DNA from: Pseudeuparius sepicola
Taxonomy: Eukaryota > Arthropoda > Insecta > Coleoptera > Anthribidae
Direction: 5' to 3'
DNA length: 64,000 nt
NCBI GenBank assembly: GCA_963920635.1
Contig: OY987302.1
Location: forward strand, 46,007,500-46,071,499
Shown here in pieces: positions 10,701-22,110 of this stretch; position 1 is the stretch's first letter, and each line of letters begins with the position of its first letter. The position numbers were made by a program, and so were the translations under genes. A model generated the notes under the pieces. That model worked only from the letters and a program-made list of their open reading frames with translations, ran no database searches and was not told where the DNA came from.

Positions 10701-13700
10701 GAAAGCCTGATCGGCTTTTACTGTTGGTGCTTCCGTGGGAGTACTGATTTTGCTGAAATTTTGAGTGCAGCAATGTTTAGATTTATTTATTTATATTTAA
10801 ATATTCATATCATAACTTTTACCTTAAAGCAGATCGTACAATCTCTTCACACTTTGCTACACCTATTGCCAACAGTCTAGCATAATCGCTTGCTACTGCT
10901 TGTTTTTCCGTGCCAGAAACCGCATCGTGATGTTGCAAAACTCCTAAAGCTTCACGAAGTTTATCAAGATCGGTTGAATCTACTGAAGTGAGAGCTGAAA
11001 GTTGTTTGCATACCTAAAAAAGTTTCAAAAAGTGTTAGATAATCGTTCAGATGAGTCTTAAGTCAACAAATTACCTGCAAGAAATTGTTGCTCTCTCTCT
11101 CGTATCTCTTCAATGTTGGCCTTGACGAATAATATCCTGTCCAGTAAGAATGGTCGTCGTTTGCGTATGGCATAAAATCGTCATGTTTCACAGGGAATTT
11201 TAATTTTCCTTGGCTTTCGTCGTACACGGCTTTGACATAGCAGGAAGGTGTTGAGTAGAGAAGATTATATTTAGATCCATTTTCTTGTCTCGCGTTAGTA
11301 TGGCTTGAACACAAAGAAGTACATTACTTTAAATGCAATAAGGAAACGCTCAACTTACAAAATTAGCTTGTCAATATTCTTAAACCAGACTTCAGCATCC
11401 TGGTAAGTGAAATCATCTCCCATTGTGATGAGAATATTGCTTGTGGTAAAGCCGGAAGACCTACCTTCTATATTACTTATGAAGCTATTTACCTAAAACA
11501 AATCATTTAGTATGCCTATTTTGTATTACCTAAATATTATCATTTTTACCCTGTCCTCCACGTTATAATCGGGACTCTTTGGATTGTCGATGATTGGTTC
11601 ATCATTGCAATTTATATCGAAGCAAAATCCCCCTGGAGCGGAGTAATGGCTAGGCAAAATACTGGTGAATATGTTGCTTTCTTCTCCTGAAAAAGTATGT
11701 GTGCAATATAAAGTTTTTTTAACAAAGAAGACAGTTAGTAGATATACTACACTCAAAGTGACAGTGGATGTGTGGATTGAAATATTTTTCACCCAGGTAC
11801 GTAAGAAAAATTCCAAAGAGAGAAGTTTCCCAAATGTCCTAAAGTATATAATCTAAGTTACCTACTTAGCTATACCTATATCAAGTTCCTAACTTAAAAT
11901 AACTTCGCGTCTTTGGCTCGCTTGGATATTAAGTAAGGCTCTGTTTTCGGTCCAATGAAACAAGAAACCAGAAACTAAAATATTGTTAGGCTATCACAAA
12001 TGTGACCTACCTAAGCTATTGCTTGTCCTCCAAACCATCTCCATAGAATTGGTACTCCTCCTATGTTGGATCTCTTGATAGTCAATTCTGTTCAAGAGAA
12101 AACTATCGAAGCCCAGCTCTGCGAAGATAGCGGCCATTCCTTTACTGTGTCCAAATGGGTCAATTTGCCAACCTGATTTTGGTCTTCCACATTCGCCAAA
12201 AGTATCGTTGAGCTTCCTTGAGAAAAAGAACAACAAATATGCACCAAATATGCTAAACCGGCTAAATCGTATGATTTGTTACCTGAGACCCCACGCCATT
12301 TGATCAACGATGGAATGATAGTGTGTAGAAGCTTCGTCATTCATGCACCAACCACCGCTGACGAATTCAAGCTGACCATTGTTCACCAAAGTCTTGGTTA
12401 CTTCTTTGATTTCATCGCTCTGTTCTAGCCACCACTTCCAGAAGTATCCAGTTTCCACGTATATGAATCTGAACATAAAGTAGGAAAATTAAGTGCCCAT
12501 CAGCAGCTGTCATCATTGACCGAAACGTATGTGTTTTTTGCTCAGAACAATTTAAGGCAATTGATGTATGACAATCCAGTTTTATTTAGCTATCTTATTG
12601 TCACGAATAAAAAGTACGAAATTAAATTAAAATAAAATAAGTAATTGAACTCGATTGAGTTCAGGCATCGCCAGGATTTCGCAATAAAAAGCGATTCAAT
12701 ACAAAAATCGCTGACTGCTGCCTCCGCCAATAAATCAGGGTTGACCTAAAAAGTATAGTCAGTGGTTATTCTCACAGTAAGATCAACCTACCGGTGGGGC
12801 CAACTAATTACAGTGATGATGATGATGTCTACTCCCGTCTGCAAAAAGTAAAGGTGGATTTACAAACTCGACGTTTGCGTTGGCGCTCGAAGTTGACGGT
12901 GGCCTTCGCAGTTTGCGTCCAGAAATGCGTGAACGACGGAACGTGAAAGATGAAATTAGTTTATCTCTCGGACGGCATCGGACGCAGACGGCAACGTTCG
13001 ACGTCGTTTATAAACGGTTAAACGTAAAATATTAAGATTGAATTTTCGACGGAAACGGCAACGGCGAGCGCCAACGCAAACGTCGAGTTTATAAATTCAC
13101 CTTAAGTGTCCTTCTTTTAAACAATTTCAATTCTGTTCGTTGCATCTTTATTTTAATTGGTTAATAAATAATTTTGTCACTAAATCTATAGTTATTATTT
13201 CTAAAACGCTACGCCCCTAGTCACGGCTAACCAAGTCGCGACAATATACCTACTTTCTATTTGGATCTCTCCTAAGGGATTCGATGACTGTGTCTATTAT
13301 GTATTGCACGCCAGCCTTTTGAATGCTGTTGCTAGCTAAAAGTACACAACATTATAGAGGAAATCTAAAAACGAGAAAATTTTGTACCTCCATAGTAATA
13401 CTGGTCAACTGTCTTCAACCAGCCTATATCATCATGTGTGTGAGAAACAAGATGGACGTTTATAAAGCCTTCTTTAACTGGGTGGCATGACTGAAAACAA
13501 ATGTAAAGCGCTATCTATATTTTTAAAAAACGAAGTATGTGAAAATCCGAAAATTATTGGCGGATTTTTCAGAGGTCGTACCTATACGTGCTTGAAAACA
13601 TTAAGTTGGACGTTGGACCTAAATCTAACAAGTCAAATAAATTACGAGAAACGAGAACATTTTTATCTGTTCCGAAAGGACATTGTGCAGCAAATTTTGA

Positions 13701-16700
13701 GCTAAAAAGTCCGTGCTAGTGACTACCCATTCCCTGATAATATAATAGTTATTTATGTACCAAGGCACTGAAGTTCAACTTTTTATGACTCATGTGGAGT
13801 TTAGTTGCTGAGGCCTCTGGCCGAGGCAAATAAACCACATGAGTCATAAAAAGAACTTCAGTGCCGAGGTACATATTATATTTTTTTTGAAATCGGAAAA
13901 AAAATGTTTTATTAGGCCAGAAAATAATAATAAGGACCCGTCCACGAACCGACTACGCGCGGCGTTGCTTGACTTAACCGATCGCTCTACCTAGGACAAG
14001 TATAATGACGTACGGCACCTTCTGATAGAAAAACCAAACTGCTGCTTCTTGTGCAGCCTACTCAGCAAATCCATTGATATTCAAATTTACTAAAATATGT
14101 ATACTGAAGGATTGCGCTTCTATAGGAAACAATTTCGCAATGTGTACGAAAAGTTAAATGAGCCTTTATCGGCCGGGTTTTGAATATTTGGTCACTTTTG
14201 ACGGGCGATTTCTCCGCGTCTGACGTTTGATGTTTACATCTCGCCAAGGCCTACTTATTGAAAAAATCGTACAATAATGGGCTACATTATTGTACGATTT
14301 CTGTGCTTTTAATGACGATTTTGGGACATTTTAATGCCGATTTCAAGAAAATAATATTATAGTAACCTGTTCCAAATCTGACTACTACCATTTTACCTAG
14401 TGTCAAAAACTATATTTTAATAACTTTAGTATTTATATGGCTCGCTCAATATTCAAGTGAACTTAACGCCACTGCCATAGTTAGCTATCGCGTGCATCCC
14501 TCAAGTTGTTCCCTTATGTAGATATTACCGCAGTATCTAGAGACCTTAATTTTATTTAAAGTGGTTATATGAATGACACATGGTTATCTATCGATTCTGG
14601 TTATAATTGGAAATTAGAGAACACAACTTTTTTCACAGGTGTTTATGGATCACGATCACAGCTTTGTTGAAATGAAATATCATATTTGTATAAATAGCAC
14701 TCGATTTTTTTTCGACAAAAGTTAGATATTTTGAGTGAGACACTTAAACCATTTTTTTCTACTCCTATGCTAGTAACATACCTATTAAGGGACGGTTTAG
14801 GTTATAAGTAAGTTCATTGTTACGAACACTGACAAGTAATGACTGACACGTAATAAAAAAAATTACGTATCTGTTCTTAATTAAAACGCAATTATCACGA
14901 CTGCCTTGTTAGCGCGGCATCCGCGTCACCATAGCAACTAACCAACATACTAATTGTTGCCTGTCAAATAATCAGAAGTATAGTTGTTTATCTATTATAA
15001 TAGTTTTTCTTTCGTCGAAGAAAAATTATAATACAAAACTCGAGTTGTAAGCTTATTACATACTCGTGGAATTACAGCACTCGCCGCTGCGCGGCTCGTG
15101 CGCAACTTTTCCACTCGTACGTAATAAGATGTTTACAACTCTCGCTATGTAATATACTAATATTAAACCTTTTATATTATTATGCATGTATAGTGTCTAC
15201 CGTGTAGTGTTCCCTTTCTTGCTCTCAAATTAATTTAGATGTGCTTACTAATTGAAATTAACCTCATTTTAGTGATTCTACTACAAAAAATAAACTTTAT
15301 ATCTAGAGATTTTGAGAAAAAATACTACTACTTACCTAAATAAATATTAAAATGATTTATTTGTCTACAAATTGAGACTATGAGAATAAATAAAATTTAA
15401 TTGCTTAACTTTATTTTAGTATAGGTATATGCCCTCGTAATTAATGAAAATAAAGTTATAGTTGACCATTTTGAAATCAAAATCTAAAATTATATGATTG
15501 ATTTCTTTATTTTAACCAGATAAATATGTCTCGAAATTTACTTTAAATACTTTTGGCAATAGTTTCTTTTATCAGATTTGTTTATAACTGAAAACAAATG
15601 TAAAGCTCAATTTTTATTCCGCAAGATCTATCTATATTTTTTAAAAAACGAAGTAAGTAGGTAGGTATGTCAAAATCCGAAAATTATTGAGGAAAGTTTC
15701 TACAGGTCGTCTACGTGCATGAAAACATTAAGTTGGACCTAAACAGGCGCGGTCTAATAAAATGAAAAAATAATAATAATAAATAAAAAATAGATACCTA
15801 CGAATATTATTAATAATATTATCTAACCTACAGTGTCCACGGATTGAGTTCACATAAAGTGTAAATAACAAAAAAAATCGAGTTGAAATTTGAGCTTCTG
15901 TAGATCAGCGCTGCTTGGTTTGAAACTAATTTGTGACATAATTTTGCTTTCGAAAAATCACTTTGGATTCATGAAAAAACTAATTTGCCATATCAGTAAA
16001 GTGCCCTTTTTGTAGGTTTTAAGGCAAAATGTTATTAAGGAAACTTGTTCAAAATGAAAAAATGAGTAGGTTTGCGAAATTTCAAAAGTCTATTCCTATA
16101 CATAAGTATACCTACCTACTTATTTTGATTTGTTGGCATTTTTTCGACTTTTTTTTAGAAAAATTCATTTTGTGTAGTTTTCACATCAAAATGTTATTAA
16201 GAAAACTTGTTATCAATGAAAAACTGGATAGGTGTGAAAAATTCCAACAGCCAACAGCCTAGGTCTACTTTGATTTTTGTACGTTTTATTTTTTTAGCAG
16301 AAACAAATCAAAGTCGACTTAGGCTTTTGAAAATTTTCACACCTATCCAGTTTTTCAATGTCAACAAGTTTTTTTATAAACATTTTGATGTAAAAACTAC
16401 ACAAAATGCACTTTTCTAAAAAAAAAGTGTGAAACATGCCAAAAAATAGGCCTAGAGTTTCGAAATTTAGCAATGCCGTAAAAAAACCTACAAAGAAGGC
16501 ACTTTACTGAGGTAGAATAGTAGATTCTGTAATGAGGTTAGAATGAAAAAATTCGATACGAGTGGAAGATTCTGAACGCGAGCGTTAGCGAGCGTGAGGA
16601 ACCACGAGTGACATTTGTCAAATTCTTTCGAAGCCTTTCCACAGTTTAAAAATCTGATGGTCGTAGAAAAAGAATAGTGTGAAACTCACACGAAATGGTC

Positions 16701-16932
16701 ATTTCCTACTCGCGTGATTTGTGTTCGTTGCACAACTAGGTATAAGATAATATCGCCGCTGTAAAATGTAAAAGTTGGCTAAGATTTAGAAAATTAGTTA
16801 ATAAGCTTTGTTTTCTTTCCTTACATCATATCCACAGTTGGTAGGTACTGGATCGTCACGAGCGAATGGTGGCAACGCCAAACCACCCACAATGCCCCCG
16901 AGAAAAAAAGAAACGGTAATTAATTTGGACAT
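7745..16932 (-). CDS. Lysosomal alpha-mannosidase, copy A (GH38), 17 exons
   Basis: Exons (minus, 5' to 3'): 16825-16932, 13388-13490, 13254-13335, 12283-12468, 12011-12216, 11550-11686, 11359-11492, 11075-11303, 10823-11013, 10547-10752, 9506-9693, 8991-9322, 8663-8939, 8482-8611, 8298-8419, 8078-8227, 7745-8014. They join in frame into 1016 residues, the usual length of lysosomal (MAN2B1-type) alpha-mannosidase, an exo-enzyme removing alpha-mannose from N-glycans. A signal peptide (about residues 1-20) precedes the zinc-binding HTHDDIGW (53-60). WQIDPFGHS holds the nucleophile Asp179; [12 protein letters not shown] (422-433) holds the second zinc His. The C-terminal half has [20 protein letters not shown] and [21 protein letters not shown] family blocks. 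All introns are GT-AG; introns 10 and 11 use GTTGGT donors. Copy A has VSHTHDD where B and C have PHTHDD. Intron 1 is 3.3 kb and full of repeats. Likely poly-A signal ATTAAA at 7733-7738. Function is from family knowledge. Confidence 0.93.
9725..10082. repeat. TAA-flanked non-LTR-derived repeat in intron 10 of copy A
   Basis: Bounded by taataataat (about 9731) and tattattattac (about 10070). It shares with 20030-20290 the words aaactaggagta, gaagcaat, ggggag, caattgcggccagggtc (there atttgcggctagggcc), aactaagataaca and gtaatttcagcgagtgta. The shared sequence plus TAA flanks suggest 5'/UTR pieces of a TAA-targeted non-LTR element. The family is inferred. Confidence 0.5.
12851..13103. mobile_element. 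MITE with ~38-bp terminal inverted repeats (intron 3 of copy A)
   Basis: The left end aaggtggatttacaaactcg (continuing acgtttgcgttggcgctcg) is matched on the opposite strand by the right end, which differs at about two positions over 38 bp. Total length 253 bp, interior CG-rich, no ORF. It lies wholly in an intron, so it does not affect the protein. Confidence 0.8.
13491..13640. repeat. Intron-1 segment duplicated at 15585-15750
   Basis: The sequence touching the intron 1 acceptor (ctgaaaacaaatgtaaagcg, aaaaaacgaagtatgtgaaa, atccgaaaattattgg, gaaaacattaagttggac) recurs in the same orientation at 15585-15750. The copied piece includes the acceptor itself (TTTTCAG on the minus strand), so a decoy acceptor lies 2.1 kb upstream within the same intron. 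Confidence 0.75.
13748..13888. repeat. Palindromic MITE, ~140 bp
   Basis: The left arm gtaccaaggcactgaagttc and atgactcatgtgg is mirrored by ccacatgagtcat and gaacttcagtgccgaggtac on the right. Arms are about 50 bp and a short loop contains gaggcctctggcc. Half of the family is also seen at 18700-18780. Located in intron 1 of copy A. Confidence 0.75.
15041..15142. repeat. Imperfect hairpin repeat
   Basis: gagttgtaagcttattacat and actcgtgga are mirrored by tccactcgtacgtaata and gatgtttacaactc around a GC-rich centre (gccgctgcgcggc). Probably a small MITE in intron 1 of copy A. Confidence 0.55.
15828..16515. repeat. Palindromic MITE cluster, same family as 3230-3530
   Basis: Starts with tacagtgtccacggattgag (compare ctcaatccggggacacactg at about 3503). 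It carries inverted inner copies: aaaatgttattaaggaaact and tgagtaggtttgcgaaattt versus gaaaattttcacacctatcc and aacattttgatg. The aaaatgttattaagaaaac segment occurs again at 16190, so at least two copies are joined. It ends near ggcactttactga at 16500. Non-coding; lies in intron 1 of copy A. Confidence 0.6.
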
Positions 16933-16995
16933 TACTATTAAGATAACCGAATCCTTTAACAAGCTAGATGCTTGTCAAGATTGTATTTATAATGC
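16933..16995 (-). promoter_or_regulatory. Candidate promoter/5' UTR of mannosidase A
   Basis: On the minus strand TATAAATA (16984-16991) lies about 52 bp before the ATG (16932-16930), and GGTTATCTT (GATAACC on plus, 16942-16948) lies 10-16 bp before it. Copies B and C also have a GTTATCTT site close upstream. TATA spacing would put the start of transcription near 16955-16960, which would place the GATA site in the 5' UTR. No experimental support. Confidence 0.4.
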
Positions 16996-18169
16996 ATCAG
17001 TAGCAGATAAATCTAAACAGATAACATTTTTTGCTACTGTCGGTACAAAAATGTCGACTTTAATCTAAAGTATTTTATTATCGAACTTTTCAATTGGAGG
17101 GAGCCCCACACAGACGTATTAAGTACGACATTGTAGCCATGGATACAACAAACAATTGACAGCAAAGTTATTGAGATTTGATATTCCTTGCTGATTACTT
17201 AGGCAAGTAAATGTAAATAGTAAAAGGAAACAGTTTCTTGAATAAATGAAATTTATTTACCCAATATCTTCCAGCAATTTTTAGAATATTATAATATGTA
17301 TCTAAATTATATATTTGATATATTAAGTCTTTACACATAGTATACAATATACAATAATATAAAGGTAAACAATTTGGACTTATTTGAAATTTTAGAAATA
17401 TTTAAAGCTGATAATAATCCTAAACTAATAATACTTTCCTAAATGATACAATAAAATTTGAACTATTAATATTGAATTAACAAAAAGGCATCAATTTTCA
17501 ACAGGTAGCACCTCTATGCTCCCCCCCACCTACTGCCAATATCTACTGATTAATAAAATATTTTTATTGTCAGATTATTATGATTTTTAATTTTTATTAT
17601 ATTTTTATGGAACCAACATTGTAACTATTATGACTAATTTTATTAACTTACTATTAGTTGTTTTAGGTCCAGAGATGGCATTTTGCCGAAACCGGTAACC
17701 TATTAAATTGTGATTCGTTTATATTGAGGTTTTCCCGAAAATTCACGGATCGCCAATTATAACATGTATTTGCAATAATTAATTAAAATGGTATGATGGT
17801 TCTAGTGAAACCGATAGTTGGCGTTATTTTATTTTTATTGTAGTAAAAATACCTCAAAACATCTTGGGCCAAGAAACGTGTGTGTATTTATGCGAATGAA
17901 AACTTGTTTTTTTATTAAATAACTAATTTAAATCCGCACTAAAGATTCTCACAATGGTCATTCAATGTTCGTGAACCGGCACTAAGTCATTATTGCACGT
18001 TTTTTTTTAATTTTTTCTAAGTTTTCCTTGGCAAAATTTGACGACCAGAGGTCGTCAAACTTGGCCAGATATTCAAAACCCGTCCAATAAAGTATCATTT
18101 TACTTTTCAGCCTCATTCCGGAATTGTTACCTTTAATAACAATATTTTAGTATGAGTAGTTTGGTCGGT
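16996..18169. other. No gene recognised
   Basis: AT-rich DNA upstream of copy A. A C-rich patch lies near 17520 and a ccgaaaccggt palindromic word at 17688, of a type often seen at the ends of dispersed insect repeats. No convincing ORF or RNA gene. Confidence 0.4.
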
Positions 18170-18173
18170 TTAA

Positions 18174-18603
18174 CACGTTAAGCCCCATGTGTAGGTACCA
18201 TATATGTACAAACTTTAGTTTCTCCGTAGACCATGTGTACCTATATGGCCACAGTAGCCAGCTGTGTTTAAGTTGGTGTGGCTCTCTCAGGCGCACAGCT
18301 AGCCTATTTCCTTATGATGTAATGGAATCGTCCGGTCTGTGGTAAACAAAAAATTCGCTTAGTCCGTGACACAATATGGCACGCATGGTCCAGGCCGTTC
18401 CGGCCGTTCCTATAAGAAACAAAAATCTTTTGTGTGGACCACATGTGCCACATTGGTACACAGCTTTATTTAACCAAAAACGTATGTATTTAATTTTAAC
18501 TAGGGTAAGTTCAAACAGTAACAGCCATCTTAACATAAAGTTGTCAAAAAAGTTGTTTGGTCTGAGGTAAAACTCGTTTCTTGGCAGCCTGGGGCTTAAC
18601 GTG
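18174..18603. mobile_element. piggyBac-like MITE with TTAA target duplication
   Basis: The ends CACGTTAAGCCCC (18174 onward) and GGGGCTTAACGTG (to 18603) are inverted repeats, flanked on both sides by TTAA (18170-18173 and 18604-18607), the hallmark target of piggyBac transposons. The 430-bp interior carries subterminal repeats (gtgtaggtaccatatatg and gtgtacctatatgg). The overlapping short ORFs on both strands are not convincing genes. Confidence 0.75.
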
Positions 18604-18929
18604 TTAAACAACGATAATATTGTGAATGTTATTATATTATTTCATTATTACGTTATGTTAATATTTTATTATAAACTGCAAGAGATGGGCCAGAGGTCGC
18701 CCGCATAATAAAAACCTCGGCAACTAAATTCCACATTCCTTATAAAAAGTCAAACTTCAGTGCCTTAGTACACAAATAACTATTCAATGATAAGGGTAAA
18801 AACTTACAGTCTTAGACTGTATTCTCCTACTCCACTTCAATATATGGACTATTTCCTCAAGTTGCAAATAACTATTAATTTGTATTTACTTAAAGTTGTA
18901 TGTATATTTTCTGTGGTTGTATTTCTTAG

Positions 18930-19275
18930 GGGGGGGGGGTCGCCAACAGAGAAAATGAGGTTAGATTTCGTATTTTTTAAAATTTTATAGCAAAAAATCT
19001 AATTACATTTTACCTGGCCAAAATTTAGTACAAACATTTATGTCTTCATTTTAATCATAAGATCTTAAAAGCATATGCACCGGAATTATTATTTTTCTCA
19101 AGGTTTTCATAACCTATAAAACAAAACATGCTTATAAGATCTTATGATTAAAATGAAGGCAGAGATGTTTGTACTAAATTTTTGCCAGGTAAAATGTCAT
19201 TAGATTTTATGCTATACAACTTAAAAAAAATACGAAATTTAACCTCACTTTCTCTGTCGGCAACCCCCCCTTAAA
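18930..19275. repeat. Palindromic MITE; truncated copy at 34598-34860
   Basis: The left arm (gtcgccaacagagaaaatga, ggttagatttcg, taatcataagatcttaaaag) is mirrored by the right arm (taagatcttatgattaaaat, cgaaatttaacctcactttc, tctgtcggcaacc) around about 19105. The 34598-34860 copy keeps the same centre and right arm but has lost the outer left arm. Confidence 0.8.
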
Positions 19276-19535
19276 AGCGTCTGTCGATAGCGGTTTAAGG
19301 TCCTCCAAATACACTCATTCACCTTTGTAGTAAATAACCACAACAAAATAGTAAATAATTGAGATTTAAAGTTATCAGTGTTCAAACACAATTATTATCG
19401 TAAATAAACAACGACTTATCTCAGATGGTTCATACTGATTTTATTAATTGTTTGGAGCAGCTGCTAAAATGAAAAATTTACATATTATCTACTTAAATTG
19501 AACGAGCACATTCTTCATTAAATAGCAAATATACA

Positions 19536-19974
19536 GGGTGACTTTTTTTCGATGACCACTATCGGGATCTCGGAAACTAGCAGAGCTAGAACAAAGGTTA
19601 AATAGGGAAAGAATTGCAGTTTTGAGCGCTCAATCTAATGCCTATTTTGAATTTTTAAAAAAGTTCATGGCTCACTAGATATTTTGAAAAAAGTGATTTT
19701 TTGCTATCTTATTAGGACCAAAATTATCTACAATTTTTTTCTCTACAGTTTTTCTGTATAGTCAGAAATAACGGAGCTACAGAGATCTGATGAAATAGCA
19801 AAAAAATCACTCTTTTCAAAATATCTAGTGAACCATGAACTTTTTTAAAAATCCAAAATGGGCATTCGATTGAGCATTCAAAACCGCAATTCTTTTCCCA
19901 TTTAACCTTTGTTCTAGCTCTGCTAGTTTCCGAGATCCCCATCGTGGTCATCGAAAAAAAACTCACCCTGTATA
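19536..19974. mobile_element. Palindromic MITE, TA target (Tc1/mariner type)
   Basis: Outer ends tacagggtgactttttttcg and cgaaaaaaaactcaccctgta are inverted repeats flanked by TA. The arms continue through gggatctcggaaactagcag, agctagaacaaaggttaaat and gattttttgctattt. About 440 bp, almost fully self-complementary. It carries no transposase; the minus-strand open stretch inside is a by-product. Confidence 0.8.
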
Positions 19975-20029
19975 GACCGTCACGATACTTGTCAGGATTA
20001 TGCATCTGATATTATTATGATTTGTTATT

Positions 20030-20290
20030 TAATAATAATAATAATAATTCTCACCCTCACAATACTCCAAACTAGGAGTACCCCAGAAGCAATGCTTGTG
20101 CGGGGGAGGGGGGCAATTACTATTATTTTGTCTTCGTTGCCATTTGCGGCTAGGGCCGACTTTTTTCCCGATAGAACTAGGATAGCATTCGCTCAAGTAC
20201 TACGGAAAACCCTAGAAAACCGTAGTAATCCCAGTGAGTGTAGGACAATTAGTAAATCACACGGATAAAGCTATTTAGGAGCAATACCGT
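20030..20290. repeat. TAA-flanked non-LTR-derived repeat
   Basis: Begins immediately after taataataataataatt (20031-20049) and shares its body with the intron-10 repeat at 9725-10082 (aaactaggagtaccccagaa, gccatttgcggctagggcc, agaactaggatagca, gtaatcccagtgagtgtagg). Another piece of a TAA-targeted element. No intact ORF. Confidence 0.5.
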
Positions 20291-20333
20291 GAACCCACAT
20301 TTGTCTAGCGCTCTTGGCCATAGCGGTGTTTTT

Positions 20334-20456
20334 CTTTAAAGACATATGCATGTGCCTGCCTCGAACCGAGGTCGATCGAAGGCAGAAAAACATGCAGTCT
20401 AAAAAGTCAGCGCCGGTACGAGCGACGCCACCGCGGCACATGTTATTTTTGTTCTC
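20334..20456 (-). mobile_element. tRNA-like SINE head (second family)
   Basis: Read on the minus strand: GCGGTGGCGTCGCTCG as A-box region, then about 45 bp, then ACCTCGGTTCGAGGCAGG as B box and CACATGCATATG. The polymerase III box order and spacing fit a tRNA-derived SINE. It differs in sequence from the family at 6953 and 50868. The cloverleaf is poor, so I do not call a tRNA gene. Confidence 0.4.
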
Positions 20457-21969
20457 TATGCTAAAACATAGGTAATGAAAACGATCAGAAATATACTTAC
20501 ATTAAAAATTTAAAAATTTGTTTAGTCTTGATGATATTTGTCACTTTGGGTGAAAAGAAATACTTCGCTCCGTGTCTGTTGGTACACGTTCCAGCACAGC
20601 GTATATTTTCTGTGCGTGCCAGAATGTCTGATTGCCTTTCATAGTCACCCGCTCCAGTGATAAAATAAAATATACTGAAAGCAAGCTGTTTAAGGGGGTT
20701 TTTAATAATTTATTATCCTAAATGTCAAGGAATATTATCCCAATCTTTATATCCTAAGCTTGTTAAAGCTCGTGATAACATAACCTATATATTTTTAGTT
20801 TTTATCTGTCAGGTTGTGGCGTTTTAAAAGAAGACAATACCAAATAAATAAACAAATAATGTAGAATAAACCTCTAAAAAATATACGGGCCCCACTTGTT
20901 TTATTTAACGTGAAAATACTCGTACTATAAATCCCAAAACAAGAAAAGCTAGGTCTTCCTAGATGCACACTGTTTATTCTAGAAAGTGGTTCTCGATATG
21001 ACAGATTATTAATTTCACTTACTATATCTTTACTAGTTAGAAAGATCTCAAATTACACACCCTATGTGCCGTTTTAAAATATAAGTAGGTAGGTATATGG
21101 TTCTTATACATATAGAGGGTATAAGTAACTGAACTGATGGTAAAAAATGAAACCACGTATTCTTGGAGTCAAAATAAGTTCATTTCTTCATATATTTTTT
21201 TCTCCTACGGGCCATAGTTTTTTTTTATACAGAGCGTTGAACTTTAGAGAAAAATACACATATTTCTTAGTATCTCTAGAAGTATAGTAAATATTTTTTC
21301 AAACTTGGTGCGTCACATGAGCGGATGAGGTTAATATGAAGCTTCTGAGGCCCCCAGTTGCGGAGATACAGGGTGTTATTAAAATTAATTAGTTCAGAAA
21401 AATATGAATACCCTGTATAATCGCATTTTTTAAAATTGTTTTGTGTGGTAAATCCAATGGTTAACAAAAAGTATCTCTTAGTATCTTTTCATATTCTCAA
21501 CCGTTTCTTAATTATTTTCAAAGAACGGCAATGCTGCAATAAACAAGTCATTTTAGGAATAAATCTAGCAATCTGTGGATAATCTATAACAGGTACTTCA
21601 AATTTTAAGAATCACGTTTGTATTATTTGTTTATCATGTGAGAATGTACCCTGTAATTTCACCATATCTGACTATGACATTGTGTAGGTATTGTAGGTAT
21701 AAACTAATTCGGGGAGTAGATAACAAAAGACACTCTACAACATTCTTTTCCCTATTTTTGCAAAAGAATTTCTACTTCGGCCAAACATGTAGACCTCTAA
21801 TAGAGTAAGGATGGCAAATTTCAGAAAATATCTATATGAAAAATAAAATTGAAGTATTAGAGGGGTTTGGATAATAATACGTAATATACATACATAACCT
21901 AATACAACACTTATTTAAAACATATTTACAAGATAGCGTCTAGTATGTGAAAATTGGTGATGATGCATA
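20457..21969. other. No gene; includes a diverged repeat (20880-20990) shared with 60835-60960
   Basis: 20880-20990 (cacttgttttatttaac, actcgtactat, aggtcttc) matches 60835-60960 (gcgggcgccacttgttttat, actcgtactatt, ctaggtcttcagg). On the minus strand the 60.8-kb copy reads ...ACAAGTGGCGCCCGC, which resembles the boundary between an LTR and a tRNA primer site, but no paired LTR was found. A MITE-like block with acagggtgttatt lies near 21370. Confidence 0.35.
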
Positions 21970-21984
21970 GCTGAATTCGAAGTT

Positions 21985-22110
21985 CCGCAAAGGACCATAT
22001 TAGGACCAATTCCTTTTACCATATTATATATCAATCCGTTGCTTAGTTTTAAAAGGAGTGGAATCATCTCCTGTTTTGCAGATGATACAGTGATACAATA
22101 CGGTGAGACA
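21985..22110 (+). pseudogene. Non-LTR reverse transcriptase remnant
   Basis: In one frame: VPQRTILGPIPFTILYINPL (motif B block) then SGIISCFADDTVIQYG (motif C with the catalytic ADD). This is a clear RT core of a jockey/BS-type non-LTR element. About 40 codons survive before the sequence enters the repeat at 22102. It differs from the RT at 881-1741 (FADD versus YTDD). Confidence 0.75.

Noticed and set aside
16808..17068. Plus-strand ORF of 86 codons upstream of copy A
   Set aside because: It overlaps exon 1 of copy A in antisense and has no motifs.
19724..20005. Minus-strand 93-codon ORF
   Set aside because: Lies inside the palindromic MITE; its frame crosses the element end.
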